Program-made: the position numbers and the translations under genes | Notes under the pieces: generated by a model | The model's input: the letters and a program-made list of their open reading frames with translations, nothing else | Databases searched by the model: none | Told to the model about the DNA's origin: nothing | DNA from: Icerya purchasi | Lineage: Eukaryota; Arthropoda; Insecta; Hemiptera; Monophlebidae | Direction: 5' to 3' | Length of the DNA: 64,000 nt | NCBI GenBank assembly: GCA_039619475.1 | Contig: CM077116.1 | Location: forward strand, 18,535,443 to 18,599,442 | Part shown: positions 33,068 to 44,220 of the stretch, piece by piece | Position numbering within the stretch: the stretch's first letter is position 1 | Layout of the letters: the number at the start of each line of letters is the position of its first letter

Positions 33068-33190
33068 AGCTGATGATGGGCTACGTCCGAAAACGTTTCT
33101 TAAGTATTTGTTTTAATTTATTGAAGTAAATTATGCTTATTTTTCTTTGTTATTTATTTATTTTATATTTATAAATATTATCAAACAGGT
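33068..33190 (+). repeat. CTGATGA...CGAAAA dispersed repeat, copy 1
   Basis: AGCTGATGATGGGCTACGTC then CGAAAACGTTTC, then an AT-rich tail ending near ATCAAACAG. The core recurs at 53244-53276 (plus) and 50041-50075 (minus), with a partial copy at 50971-50986. The core looks like part of a hammerhead-type fold (CTGATGA, short GGG/TCC stem, GAAA), but with an unpaired T after CTGATGA. Confidence 0.55.
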
Positions 33191-34400
33191 ATGGATCTAT
33201 CTACATTACTACTGACATGTGTAACGTCTCAAAATAGCTAAAAACACGACATTTCGATGTCTTAAATACTGTACCAGCCATCTTAAAATATGCGCTCAAT
33301 ATTGATTTAGCTTCTGTAAAGAAAGGATGTCTTCTAAACGACGGAAGCTTCATGGCAGTTTATCCATTTCTGATAAACGCATGGTGTTTCTTGCTTTTTT
33401 TTTCCTTACCGAAAGTCAATGGAATCAAAAGAAAAAACAACCAACTAAATTAAATAAATAAATAAATAAATAAAAATGTTGGAAGCCGAATGGTACGGAC
33501 TTCACCGCTGCGAGCACTAATTCAATTTCAAATAAAAGCCATCCAGCTTCGTGTGTATTCGCAGTTTGTTTGTTCGATATTACGGTAAAAGATGTGTATT
33601 TTCGAATATCGTAGTTTTCATTTCTTCCGCTAAATTTTTTTCGTTAGATAAATAAAAACAGAAAAAAATTACGGTACGATGAACTTTAAGAAAAAAACGA
33701 AATAGAAGTTACTGTAAATGCAGAGAAAATATTGCATACACGCGAACAGGGACTTTTCACGGCAGACTGAAGCATAAAATCATAGACACGTGGCGAAATA
33801 TATTAAAAGGAAAATAAATAACACAATTCGCGTCTATAATCGAATAAATTATTTGTCATAAAAATTTCATACATTCGATCGTCTTCGTATACGTATAAGT
33901 GTAAGAAGCTTTAGGGATTAAATGGGTTGTGAAAATTTATACAGGTTCATTATAAAGGAACGGAAGTCTAATGTCATTGGTATTACTCCCACTGACTGCT
34001 CTCAGTAGATCGTTTTATTCAACCCCCCCCCCTATCGCAGTTCTGTAACCCGTGGATAGGGCCCCTTTTTTATTTTTAATATATAGCATTAATGCGATAC
34101 GGCGGAAAACATTCAACGTTAACGTTATTTATATAAAATGTGAATTAATATACTTCGACGCCACCTTTACACGGAATTCCAATTATTTCTTAGTCAAAAT
34201 TATAAAAGCGTATTTAACATTTCGATTGTACCAGTTCATCGTAATTATCATCTATTTTTTTATATTTATTTCCGTTGAAAATGTTAAGTTGTCCGTTACA
34301 TTTGATGCGGTTATCGAATTTCGACCTTGTGACAACCGGTGAAGGAGAAAATTTCAAAATTTCCATGTCCCGTTAAAAACTGTATACGCTGTAAAAATTC
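33191..34400. other. No gene recognised
   Basis: AT-rich DNA with an (AAAT)n patch near 33450. The plus-strand ORF of 96 codons at 34052-34342 has no recognisable domain. Confidence 0.5.
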
Positions 34401-34409
34401 GGTACGTAA

Positions 34410-35379
34410 TACTCGTTTTTCTGGTTCGTTAGTTCAGTTATTTACATCGCATATTACGGACAGAGAGCGATTTGTCAATTTCGTAGGCAGCCAATCGCGT
34501 GCGTTTTCATGTATCTGTCAACGTTCCTGAAGCTTCCAATTTAGGTCCTCTGCTCTTCTTGCCGTTTATAAATGACTTAGCAAAAATTGTTAAATCACAA
34601 ATAGCTGTCTACCCTGATGATATCGAATTATGTTATAACATCGCTAAAATAGATGACTGCTTAAGTTTGCTTCACGATCTAACGTGCTTCATTAGAACTA
34701 TGATAATAGAATCAGTTTTAATATTAGTAAATATAATTTCATTTACAAAAAAAACAAAAAAACACTCCTACATATATTGCATGATTATCCCGTGAACGTT
34801 GCAGTTTTGAAGAAAATTAGTAGTGTAAAAGATATTTAGGTGTATTACGTAAGTCCAAATGGCAGCGCGGTAGCCTAGTGGTTAAGGTACTTGACTATCA
34901 AATCAGAGGTCACGGGTTCGAGACTTGTCTCGCTCCGGATCTAAGTCGCTTCCAGGTTTACCCAGCCTGAAATAATTCGATACCAGAGAAATCTAGGAAA
35001 ATAAAGGCGGATTCGAAAAAGAAAGGAACTGGCCCCATTATTCTAATCAGATCCATTAGGCTTAGTAAATTATGAAAAGGTTAATTTCACACAATCATGA
35101 TACCGTATCAAGTGTATGGGACTTGATTTACTTTACTTACTTAAGTCTAAGTTAAAGCTTAGTGACCATATTCGACAAATAATTTTCAAAGTGAGTCGTA
35201 CATCATCATACATTGTTCGCCGCTATTCACTTTTGCAGAATTTAAATAGATTATTTGTGTTTATTAGCCGCATGTGCGGTCGTCACAGCGAGAATAAACA
35301 AATATTGTTTTTGGGGAATCTTTCTAATAAGAATCACATACTTTTACCTGGAAGGGTTCAGAAACACTTTTTAATGTAG
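34410..35379 (+). pseudogene. LINE reverse transcriptase split by a SINE
   Basis: The upstream part (34410-34844) reads SHITDRERFVNFVGSQSRAF, then in another frame EASNLGPLLFLPFINDLAKI and AVYPDDIELC. That is the GVPQGSxLGPLLFxxFINDL...YADDxxLC block with the first Ala of YADD replaced by Pro. Then RYLGVLRKSK just reaches the SINE at 34859. The downstream part (35151-35379) resumes with KSKLKLSDHIRQIIFKVSRT and YSLLQNL, the usual FDSxLxFxxHIxxIxxxxxRxLGFI continuation. There is one frameshift in the RT and a second change near 34830. The order before and after the SINE is collinear, so the SINE inserted into this LINE. Confidence 0.7.
34859..35136 (+). repeat. SINE family 1 copy (tRNA head), inserted in LINE
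   Basis: The copy begins GGCAGCGCGGTAGCCTAGTG. It carries an A-box-like TAGCCTAGTGG, then CAAATCAGAGGTCACGGG, then a B-box-like GGTTCGAGACT. The body is TCTAAGTCGCTTCCAG, GTTTACCCAGCCTG and AATAAAGGCGG. The flanks TTACGTAAGTCCAA (34845-34858) and TTACTTAAGTCTAA (35137-35150) match at 12 of 14 positions and form the target-site duplication. Other copies are at 49.3 kb (plus) and 53.9 kb (minus). Pol III transcription from the tRNA-like head is expected for such SINEs. Confidence 0.8.
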
Positions 35380-36365
35380 CTTCAAGTTTCATAGCTAAAG
35401 GAGTTCAACATGTCCATGTTGAAAAATTGGTATTATAAATTATGTTAATTTACTATCAAGAGTCAGTTTCCTAATTCGCATATTAACGACTGGGAAAATG
35501 CAATTATATACATATGTTCTATTTGCAAGAACAAGGCTATATACGAATTCTTGACTGTGGTAAAAAAAACAACGGATTATTTCTTAATGAAGGATCGGAG
35601 GTTGACATGTTTTTTACTAACATGAATTTAAACAGATGGTTGAATTATTGGGGTAATTAAAAGTATGTGCAGTTTTTACCCTCTTCCATACATTAGCGAT
35701 ATATGAATAATTTTAATATTAATTCGCTTCGTGTGTTACGTGGTATGTGCGTCCGTATGTGTATCATGGGTGTACATGTGTTATATGTGATTGGTGCGTG
35801 CATGTGTGTGCGCATATGTGAATGACTTCAGCACAATGAGTAATTACTTAGAAAGTGTTTTATGTACCTAAGGAATAAATTTGTTTTTATATTGATCATT
35901 TATTAAAATTATACATATTAATCCGCTACATAGCACAAATGTGTTTTTATGTGTTATATATGGTGAGTGTGTGCACATGTGTACGGGTAAATATGTGTCA
36001 TACAGATTGGTGTATGTACGTGCGCGTGTATATTCTGGAATTTTCATATAGTTTATTGTTTAATCGGAATTTATTAACCTGTTCGTTAAATTTCTGTGAT
36101 GCTGAGAATTTTTCGAATATTTTAAACTTTCGCCTTATCGATACAAATTATGCTACGATATTATACGTTTCATAAAATAAATCACTTCACGTAGTTCATC
36201 CGCTTTTATTATTGATCATCAGCTTCGTAAATATATTTGTAAATTTGATAATTTTATTATCTATATATGTTTCGAATGATTTCTGGATTTGAGGTTTTTA
36301 CCTACTACGATACTTTGATATGTTTTTTATCCGTTCTTTTTGCGTCAGATTATTTTGGTTGAAAA
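35380..36365. repeat. TG/TGTG-rich low-complexity region
   Basis: From about 35735 to 36030 the plus strand is dense in GTGTG/ATGTG alternating purine-pyrimidine blocks, interrupted by an AT-rich segment at 35880-35935. No gene is recognised. It may be an old expanded microsatellite. Confidence 0.6.
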
Positions 36366-36440
36366 GGCAAGTCTCGAAAACCTATGATACCTCTGGTTCG
36401 CGTAACAAAGCACCTTAACTACTGGGCTAACGTGCTGCCA
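36366..36440 (-). repeat. SINE family 1 head-only fragment
   Basis: On the minus strand: GGCAGCACGTTAGCCCAGTA, then GTTAAGGTGCTTTG, then CCAGAGGTATCATAGG, then TTTTCGAGACTTGCC. It aligns over the whole tRNA-like head of the 34.86-kb copy at roughly 70% by eye. The body is absent. Confidence 0.6.
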
Positions 36441-38271
36441 TTATTACTATAGTAAGTTTTTTTATTTTCCAATAAAAAAAAAAGTAATTAAAAAATGGTA
36501 TTTATGCTTAATTAGAAAATCTATTTTTTCAAAATTTTGCTTGTTCGTTGGTATCGATTTAACTTAAATACTATTGGAGCAACACTGATGAAGTTCACGT
36601 CGCTAAAAGTTTATATTACCCAAGTCGCCCTGAGCTAATACCGACATTGCAACAATGTTTAAAAGTTTAAATAGAAAATGACCAGCGAAAGAGGTAGACA
36701 ACGATGTGTTAAACTGTTTGCACGGATCTGCAAGAAATAAGGAAACTGCGAGTACATTTTTTGCTAATTTCACAAGTTTCGCTACGAATTATTAAGAGAA
36801 GGAGACAAAGATACTTTAATTAGATTACCAGCTTTAATTTTTTGGTGCTTTGCGTTGTTTCTTCAGCAGTTCTAATGAACACGTTCTGTTCCCGAATCGG
36901 TTTCTAATGTTTTAGTCTAAATAATGTAGTATTATTTTTTGTTTTCTCGCCTGCTGGATATTTGATTTGAGGCGTTTTGAGCGCGTTAATGGTCGACGCA
37001 GACAGTTATTTCAGAGAACATAACAAAATTGAGAAACGTCTTCTTATTAAAAATGAACACACCTTCTTTTATAATTTTCATCTTCATTCCTTTTCTGCGA
37101 ATTATTTACATTTGCGTATTCGTTTAAGTTTGAAGTTCTTTGTTTTTTTTGTTTTTTTTTTTATTTATTTAAACTACATGCCTCCGATACATTATCATAA
37201 GCAATGTTTCTCGCGGTAAAAACTGTGCAGGAAAAGATACGGAAAGGAAAAAGGCAAAGAACAGAAAAGTTCAACTTAGCATCTCTAATGAGGCGCTAGA
37301 TTAGAATCAATAATCATACCAGGCAACAATAACCATAAGAATGAAGTAAATGCTATTAAAAACAGTGAAGTTTAATTTACGGAGTGTAATGTAATTTAAG
37401 TAATAGGTAGCACATCGCGACATCATTTTCTACGCCTAAGACGTCTGGATGGATTTCTTGGAATCGTTGGCGTATACACGCGACACTGATATTCGGGTTT
37501 GGAATTAAGTTGCGATTTTTCGAAGAATCTTTTGTATTGTTCTGCATAGGCATTAGTGAGGAACGGTAGCAAGTAGTGTTGAGTTTGAAAGATATTTCAG
37601 TGTGGATGTTATAACAAACCACTGTATCATCGTGGCTAAGTTTACAGCTGGACGACTTTTTCGAAACCGGCATCCAAAATCTAGCTGGCCATTAGATTTG
37701 TTGCATCGCGTTAAAATGTCCAAGTTTAATATGTCGTTAAAATCGTAATAAAATTCTCTTTCCAATGACCACCGTTTATTTCTTTGAATAATTAAAATTA
37801 TGCGCGTACTGAACGGGTCCTTTGTATTTAGCGGCGACTAAAAAAAATTAGATAAAGTTTGGTAGGTCCTGACTTGTCAACAATAAAGAAAGTTTCGAAA
37901 TTTTAATACATTTTTGTGCAAATTGTCCGCAATAATTAAAAGTTAGAAAATTGAAATTTGATACATAGAGCACTTTTAATTTATAAATAATGAGCAAGTT
38001 GTAAAATCTAAAATATTTTAGTCGCAAACCTGTACATAGACTCGAGTTTTCAAATTTTAAAGTACTTGTGTTTAAAATTAAAATATATTTAAAAAATTTG
38101 AAAGGATAGAAAACTGAAATCAGTAATTTATAATGTTACTAACTTGTTACAAAGCAGAACAATTACGAAGCACAAATAATTCCATACACAACACCTCAAA
38201 TAAGCTCAAAGTTTCAAACTGTTCAGCATTTATTTTAAAATTAAAATCCTTTAAAAAATTTTCAAATTTTT
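36441..38271. other. AT-rich stretch, no gene recognised
   Basis: Several ORFs of 70-98 codons on both strands between 36.98 and 37.77 kb lack domains. From 37.9 kb the DNA shows many TTAAAATTAAAAT-like words that continue into the foldback. Confidence 0.5.
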
Positions 38272-38496
38272 AGCTCATTTGGAGTTTTATTATTGAAATG
38301 TTTAGGGTTCCACAATTTTCCCGTTGTTCAGAAGTTAAGGGTTTTATACCTGCCCAATTTCAGTTTACCACATTTGGCAGCAAAATTGTTACTAAATGTG
38401 AAAAGCAGAAATTTCATAGGTACAAAACCCTTAACTTCTGAATAATGGAAAAATTGTGAATCTTAGAACATTTCAATAACGAAACCGCAAATGAGC
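38272..38496. repeat. Foldback: ~79-bp inverted arms
   Basis: The left arm 38272-38350 contains GCTCATTTGG, ATTGAAATGTTTAGGGTTCC and CAGAAGTTAAGGGTTTTATA. It pairs with the right arm 38419-38496 (TACAAAACCCTTAACTTCTG, GAACATTTCAATAACG, ATGAGC) at about 80% by eye. The inner segment is itself partly complementary. It could be an old MITE or the centre of a larger foldback reaching 37.9-39.0 kb. Confidence 0.65.
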
Positions 38497-39559
38497 CAAA
38501 ATTTTGCGGAATTTTTAAATATTTTTAAGCGATAATTAAAACATCCAACTGTGGAAAACCGAAATGTTCTGCGACAATACGCAGCAACAAATACGAAGCT
38601 CGCGCAAAGCTGAAATTTAGTGCAACACTTTTTCTAAATTTTATGTTTTAAATATAAAGCCTCGAATGTTCTTGATTTTTCCTAAAATAATTATTTTTTT
38701 AAAATCAAAATAATTGAAAACATTCCTATTGAAAACGTAGAAATTTGAAATCTCCTGCATATGACAAGTACTGGAGCTGGCAATCCAGCATGTTATTACA
38801 AAAATTAAAATGTTTATTTTAATGCGCGCATTGCTCCTTTATTGGTAACAAGAAAAAAAAAAAAAATTATTAAGTTTGAAATACTTTTTTTAAGTGACCT
38901 AAACGGTTTTCAAAACATAGTAATTTTCAGAAACTTCGAAAGAATACACTTATAATCGTGTTATAGAAGAATTGAAATATTTATTTTAAATTAAAATGAG
39001 TTTTCGATAAATTCAGAAAAAACCATCCTGTGATTGTAGGTTGGAAACGGAAAAATAATTTTAATAATTTCACGCTGATAAGCGGTGATGTAAAACAATC
39101 ATGCGGAAACCCTGAAAATTTGTGCTCAGCAAGAGGCAATTTTATTTACATGATAGAGCAAAAGTATAAGAGTAACATTCGAGGTACATGCAACACCCAG
39201 GTGTGGTAACGCGAACGGAAAAAACCCGGTAAAATCGGCACTCTGCTCTTACCATGGAATTGTACAAACATTTTAAACCGGGTTTGAGAATGATCAGTTT
39301 ATCTGAACAGTTTAGAGTTGACGAAATAAATTTTGTAATGATATCAACGGGAAGTTGCATTACGAATAAAAAGAAACTTATGACAATATAAACGGATTTT
39401 GAAAAACTGCAACTTCACGTGTAATTTCGTTCATTTCTGAAATGCGATTTTTGTAAATACTCTTACGCAATATCGATTAAAGAAATGGGAAATGTAAAAT
39501 ATTTAAAAACAAAGCCAATTAAATGAATTCAATTCTGAAATACTAATTCTCCTTCACCA
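38497..39559. other. No gene recognised
   Basis: AT-rich, with more TTTAAATTAAAATG-like words near 38800 and 38980 that may belong to the foldback family. No coding domain was found. Confidence 0.45.
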
Positions 39560-40312
39560 ACTGCATGCGCTTATGAAATTGCAGGCATAATGTACACTGA
39601 GCGCCTAAACGATTACTGGTCTGTTTTAGAGGCTAAAAAATATTTGGAATCCTTCTTTGTCTTGAGACATATTCTTCCAGCCTAGCGTCTCAAAATGCCC
39701 TTTTCATTACAAACGAACTTTCACGGTCCCAGGTATATGTCACATTCTTATGGGTACCTGGCCATGTTGGGGTTCCTGGCAATGAGCGGGTTAACTTGGC
39801 TGCTAAGGTAACTCTATTTAGCCCGATGCCGTTCAACGCTGTACTGCCTCGATTAGGACTAATTTTCTGAAAAGCGGAGCAAACTATGGTCAGAACAAAC
39901 GACCTGGCTCAGGTCCATAAAGTTAAACATAGATCCATGGTGGCCGCCGTTTCCTATCTCACGTAAGGATTTTGCAATCCTGTCGAAACTGCGCCTGAGC
40001 CACACTGCACTGTCACACGACTACATCTTTGAAGAAGCTTCCCATCCGTCTACCTGTCCTCTTTGCGGGTTCATGACATCGCCAACCGTAGAGCATCTGC
40101 TGAAATAGTGCCCGCATACTTCCCGTACTTCCGATTATACCTCACCCCACCGTCTGTTGTCGAACCACCCGGATTGTGTTTGGACAGAGTTGAATTTTGC
40201 AGCATCCGACAGACTGCACCGCCTTCTATAATGTCCAGCGAGTCTAGGTGCCGTAATAGCTCAGGTACACACGGCGCCTAGATTTATATTTGTAAATTTA
40301 TGGGGAAAAAAA
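39560..40312 (+). pseudogene. RNase H + zinc-finger LINE 3' fragment
   Basis: YVTFLWVPGHVGVPGNERVN is the C-terminal RNase H motif (VPGHxGxxGNExAD) with the final Asp region changed. Later, in another frame, come FAILSKLRLSHTALSHDY and CPLCGFMTSPTVEHLLKxCP, a CxxC...H...C finger. An A run at about 40302-40312 follows. This is the same LINE type as at 16.9-17.3 kb. Frame changes and stops are present and the RT is missing. It belongs to the I/R1/Loa group of LINEs by its RNase H plus C-terminal finger. Confidence 0.7.
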
Positions 40313-41548
40313 AAATCTGAGAATAGTGAATTTCAATTACAAAAATGTTACAAAAAAACGGAATTTCGAAAACTCCTATAACTCAGTGAAAAAACAACGA
40401 TGATCAGTCGCGACGATTAAAGGCACCGTTATTATATACGGCTATGAGAACTTGACTGCGCCTTGGCAGCATGATGCAATTAAACAGGAATTAGTAAGGA
40501 ATAGTAAACGTAGAGTACGTGACGCAAACATACTTTAAAAGCAGACCGCATTCGGGGAAAATGTAGAGAGGGTCGTCGAATGGTATGCGTATAATTTTTT
40601 GTTATTCCTCCGCTTGATAGAACATAAACGTGTAACAAATTGAAGAACAATCAAAATAAATTAGGAGAAAGAGAGTGTGAGTGAAAAAAATACGGTGGGT
40701 ACTGACACTGTTGTCCAACGTGTCAGCTGCATCTGTACAGCCAAATATTATTGACAATTGAAAAGAATGTGGTTCTTCAGGTCTCCGACAATGTTCTCTC
40801 TCGGTGGAAAAAAAAAAAAATTTAATTTTCCGTGGCGATTAGAAACAGAAAAATCTCTTCTTACGATATTATCCGAAAATAAAATGCTGTATAGAGGACT
40901 CATTTTTAATCTATGTGTCCTTCCCGTGTGTATTTATTGCCGTTTCAAATTTCTACGGATTGAATTGCTTCGGATAGAAATGGTAGAATATTCTTTGATT
41001 TTTTTTTTAAAAATGGGCTCATCAGATATTTAAAAATCGAGAATTGTAACTTTAAGATTCAAGCGTGAAAAATGTACCATCGAAATCTGTTTTGTTCGAG
41101 AATAACCAGCCACTTCAATTAACATCCAAAGATACATTTTCTTGTGCTCTGCGGACACTCGTAATGAGGATTATCCTGCGGTTTAATTGAATAGAATAAA
41201 TTTCTGCATTTCCGGGTGCATTACAGACCCAGGCATTAGTAACGAGGATACGACAAATTCTTTTATTCTGCTCGTACAACGAACTAAACAAGCTGCAACT
41301 CTTCTAGCAACTGAACCATTCGATTCTTTCTTTTCTCTTTTAGTCGCATTCCTTCCCATTAGACCGGGAACTTTTTTTTTTCTCATTTAAATTGTAAATG
41401 TCATTTTTCCTCTTTTTTTTTTTTTTTTTGCTCTGTCATTTCCCACTCATCAATCTTTGCAAAGATGTTGTTAATATTAAAAAATGTTTCATATATTTGG
41501 TTAATGAATAATAAGTGAGTATATAGAAATTCACTACAGACTTTAATT
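40313..41548. other. No gene recognised
   Basis: Small ORFs without domains, an A run near 40810, and a T run at about 41411-41429. Nothing further was seen. Confidence 0.5.
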
Positions 41549-41700
41549 AGATAAATAAAACATATTCAAAAAGTGCCGACTACTTTGATAAATTCGTACT
41601 CATCTTGTGTACCACTGTTGTATGATCAAAGAACGCCATATCAATACGGATTTATGATCAGAAAGTAGTCGATATTTACTTGGCGTGTTTTATTTATTTA
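41549..41700. repeat. Short inverted-repeat element (MITE-like)
   Basis: The left arm 41549-41598 (AGATAAATAAAACA...CGACTACTTTGAT...CGTA) is complementary, with a few mismatches, to the right arm 41645-41700 (TACGGATTTATGATCAGAAA, GTAGTCG, TGTTTTATTTATTTA). The spacer is about 46 bp. No ORF and no clear target duplication were found. Confidence 0.6.
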
Positions 41701-42345
41701 ATAATTTACGTGTATAGTCAATTTGATTTCTGTTCTTTATGAAGAATTATATTGCATTTCTGATAGACTGATACCGACTGCACGGAAAGCTGTGCGTTCA
41801 TAATTTTAGAAAGAATTTTTTCGCATATTTTTCATAAATCGTAGTCGCTTTTAATTGGCTTTGTCATTTTACGCTAAAGAAAATAAATACCGGCGAATCA
41901 TGATAAAAAAAGAGTTACAGTTTAAACATCACAGATTTTGTGTAAAAATTACGTTAATTATTCGTTATTTCCATTCAGTACAATCAAAAAGCTATAATTC
42001 CTGCGAACGAGACTCATCCTGAATCATTCTGTTATAAAATTATTTCTCCATATTGACAGTCACCCTCAAGACGTATCTAAATTTGTTTGTGCGCGGTTAC
42101 CAAATGTTTTGTCTGAAATATTTCGTAGAGTTTGAAGGATTCGTTAAGAGCGAAATTTTTAAATGGTTCGAAACACAATGTACAATAAATCGATTACGTC
42201 TTTCTGTTCTTCATTTCGGGTACAAAATTACTTACGAACACTAGCTTGATACTTTAAAAAACACAATATATATTATACATATATATATACATATATATTT
42301 ATATACATGTATGTACCCAACTTTTATTATTTATTATTATTATTA
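41701..42345. other. No gene recognised
   Basis: AT-rich, with (TA)-rich and (TTA)n patches at 42260-42345 next to the LINE tail. Confidence 0.5.
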
Positions 42346-43205
42346 TTTTTTTTTTTTTTTTGGGCTTGGCCGACTTAGGGCAGCTACCCAGGACAATTGG
42401 ACTAGATTAGAGATTAGATTTTGATCCGGTCAGAGATCGATGAAAGGAAAGAGACAAGAATAGGAACCACATTGGATGACGGCAAAGCTAAGATATAGGA
42501 AGCACTATATGGAGTAGGATAATTCAGCTTTAACAGCTGAACGTACAGGATATTACGCTCGGAGGAAAGACTGGAGCATTCAAACAGCACGTGGTCAGGA
42601 TCACAAACGAAGGATCAGTCGCCAGAGTGCAAAGGACAATAAGGGGAAGGGAAAAGAGCAAAACGATGCCGAGAGGAAGGGAGCAAAGTATGATTGAACC
42701 GCAGCCGGCAGATGGCAATGATGAAAAAACGTTTAAGAGTAGGAAAATGATAGAGCCAAGAACAAGAAGGAGGTCTAGGCTGAATAGAAAGGTAAAATGA
42801 GTTAGGATTGGAAAAGGAGCAAGGATACACATCCGACCAAAGTCTGACATGCATTATTTTGGAGAGGGGAAGTATGTTGTGACCAGGAATCTTTTTAACA
42901 AAATGTGGAGAGTGTAGCGCTAAGCGTGCTAAGGAGTCCACCGTCTCGTTACCATCAATACCCGCATGTCTTGGAACCCAAAGCAGGTCGATGGAAATGG
43001 AATGGGAAAGGAAAAGACTATAGATGAGAGAACGTATACGGAAAACAATAAAATCGAGGGAATATGAGGGAAGGGGAGAGGATATAGCCTGAAGAGCACT
43101 TTTGGAGTCTGAAATAATTAAGTATCTATCAGAAGAACGAGTTGAGGAAATAAATATAACGGCTCGAAGAATGGCATAACTTTTACATATGCAGAACCTT
43201 GTTTG
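42346..43205 (-). pseudogene. I-like LINE: RNase H and C-terminal finger, with poly(A)
   Basis: The minus strand encodes an RNase H domain: SYAILRAVIFISS, YLIISDSKSALQAISS, LLWVPRHAGIDGNETVDSLA. The SDS aspartate and the HAGxxGNExxDxLA block are recognisable, while the first-motif Glu region is altered (CKSYAIL). The C-terminal part holds CRLRFNHTLL, YCPLHSGD, then CDPDHVLFEC after a frame change. It ends with PTPYSASYILALP...SDRIKI and a stop. The 3' UTR ends in an A tail (T run 42346-42361). It is 5'-truncated without RT. Same family as 31.9, 50.4 and 52.3 kb. Confidence 0.8.
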
Positions 43206-43409
43206 AATTTAAAATTTCATAGTCAGTTGCGTTCTTGCCTTTCCTTTCAGAAAAAATCGATAGAATTTACCTAAGCATCATATTCTGTGCGCACCTTATC
43301 TATGCACACCACTTTTGTAATTTGTCTATTTTTTGTTTGCTTAAATTTCACATGTCTGTCGGAATTTTTAGTGTAAATCACTCTAATATCCGTTAATTTA
43401 ATTTTTTTA

Positions 43410-43770
43410 AACTTACCTCCCTAACTGCATTGGTATAGAAGGTAACGAATTGGCGGATTCTTTGGCCGAGATTTCTGCATCCTCTCATCTCTAAAATTCC
43501 GGCTTCTAACTTGCTTCCCGTGTGCAAAAATTCCATACTAGGCTCTGGCTATCTTTCCTTCTCTAATACATTTTTCTTTTAATCTATCCAATCACTCCCT
43601 CTTGACCACCGCTTGTTTAGTAATTTTCCTTCCCTACGTCACTTCACCATGTTGGTTTTCATTTTAACCACTTTTTGCTACCATATTTACGTTTCCGTCT
43701 TCATTTTACACCATCTCCAAATTGTCACCTTCAATTACGATGTTATAATCATACTTTGTATTGGACTTGT
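43410..43770 (+). pseudogene. LINE RNase H C-terminal scrap
   Basis: NCIGIEGNELADSLAEISAS is the RNase H motif HxGIxGNExADxLA with the His replaced. Frame-broken text with LRHFTMLVFIL follows. It lies on the opposite strand to the neighbouring RNase H remnant, so it is a separate insertion. Confidence 0.55.
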
Positions 43771-43959
43771 CATGAGATACGGTGGTTTCTCCTTGCCTTC
43801 CGTATCGCAGTATTTTATCCTTCGGCAGGTTCTCCTACGTGCATACAATAATCCATTCGACAGCCGTTCCAACCCATATGGTTTCCGCCCGCCCCGTTGG
43901 TACTGATGGTTACGGTTGCCCTTCACCGGTTTGCTACTAGGTAGGTAGCCAGAGATCTT

Positions 43960-44220
43960 TGCGGCAGTCTCAACTCGCCAAGGATGAGTTAATGCCTATC
44001 ACCAGCGCTATTTAATATTTACCCCAAATTCGTATCAAGTGAAGCATTAGAAGGAGTTCAAGAAGGTGATGTATAAAAATTATAAAGTTCGCGGACGGCC
44101 AAGTATTATTTGCAGATAGCCAAGATGGACTGTCAAAAAAAGGAAGCAAACATCAAGACATACGCGGAACTGAAAAGGCAAACAGCGGATAGGAAAAGGT
44201 GGAGTACTTGGACGATAGGA
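43960..44220 (+). pseudogene. Degenerate LINE RT palm fragment
   Basis: Reading across frames gives a LFNIYPKFVSSEALEGVQEG-like string and then KFADGQVLFADSQDGLSKK, resembling GLRQGCPLSPxLFNIY...YADDQVLLA. The second Asp of YADD is Gly. Support comes from the motif order only. Confidence 0.4.

Noticed and set aside
34860..34935. A tRNA gene
   Set aside because: A and B boxes are present, but the cloverleaf is not credible (no proper acceptor stem). The same head is joined to a shared body at three sites with target duplications, so it is a SINE head.
35735..36030. A regulatory Z-DNA element
   Set aside because: The TG-rich blocks are imperfect and interrupted. Low-complexity expansion is a simpler reading.
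42591..42800. Plus-strand basic ORF (Arg/Lys-rich)
   Set aside because: Antisense shadow of the RNase H/finger LINE on the minus strand.
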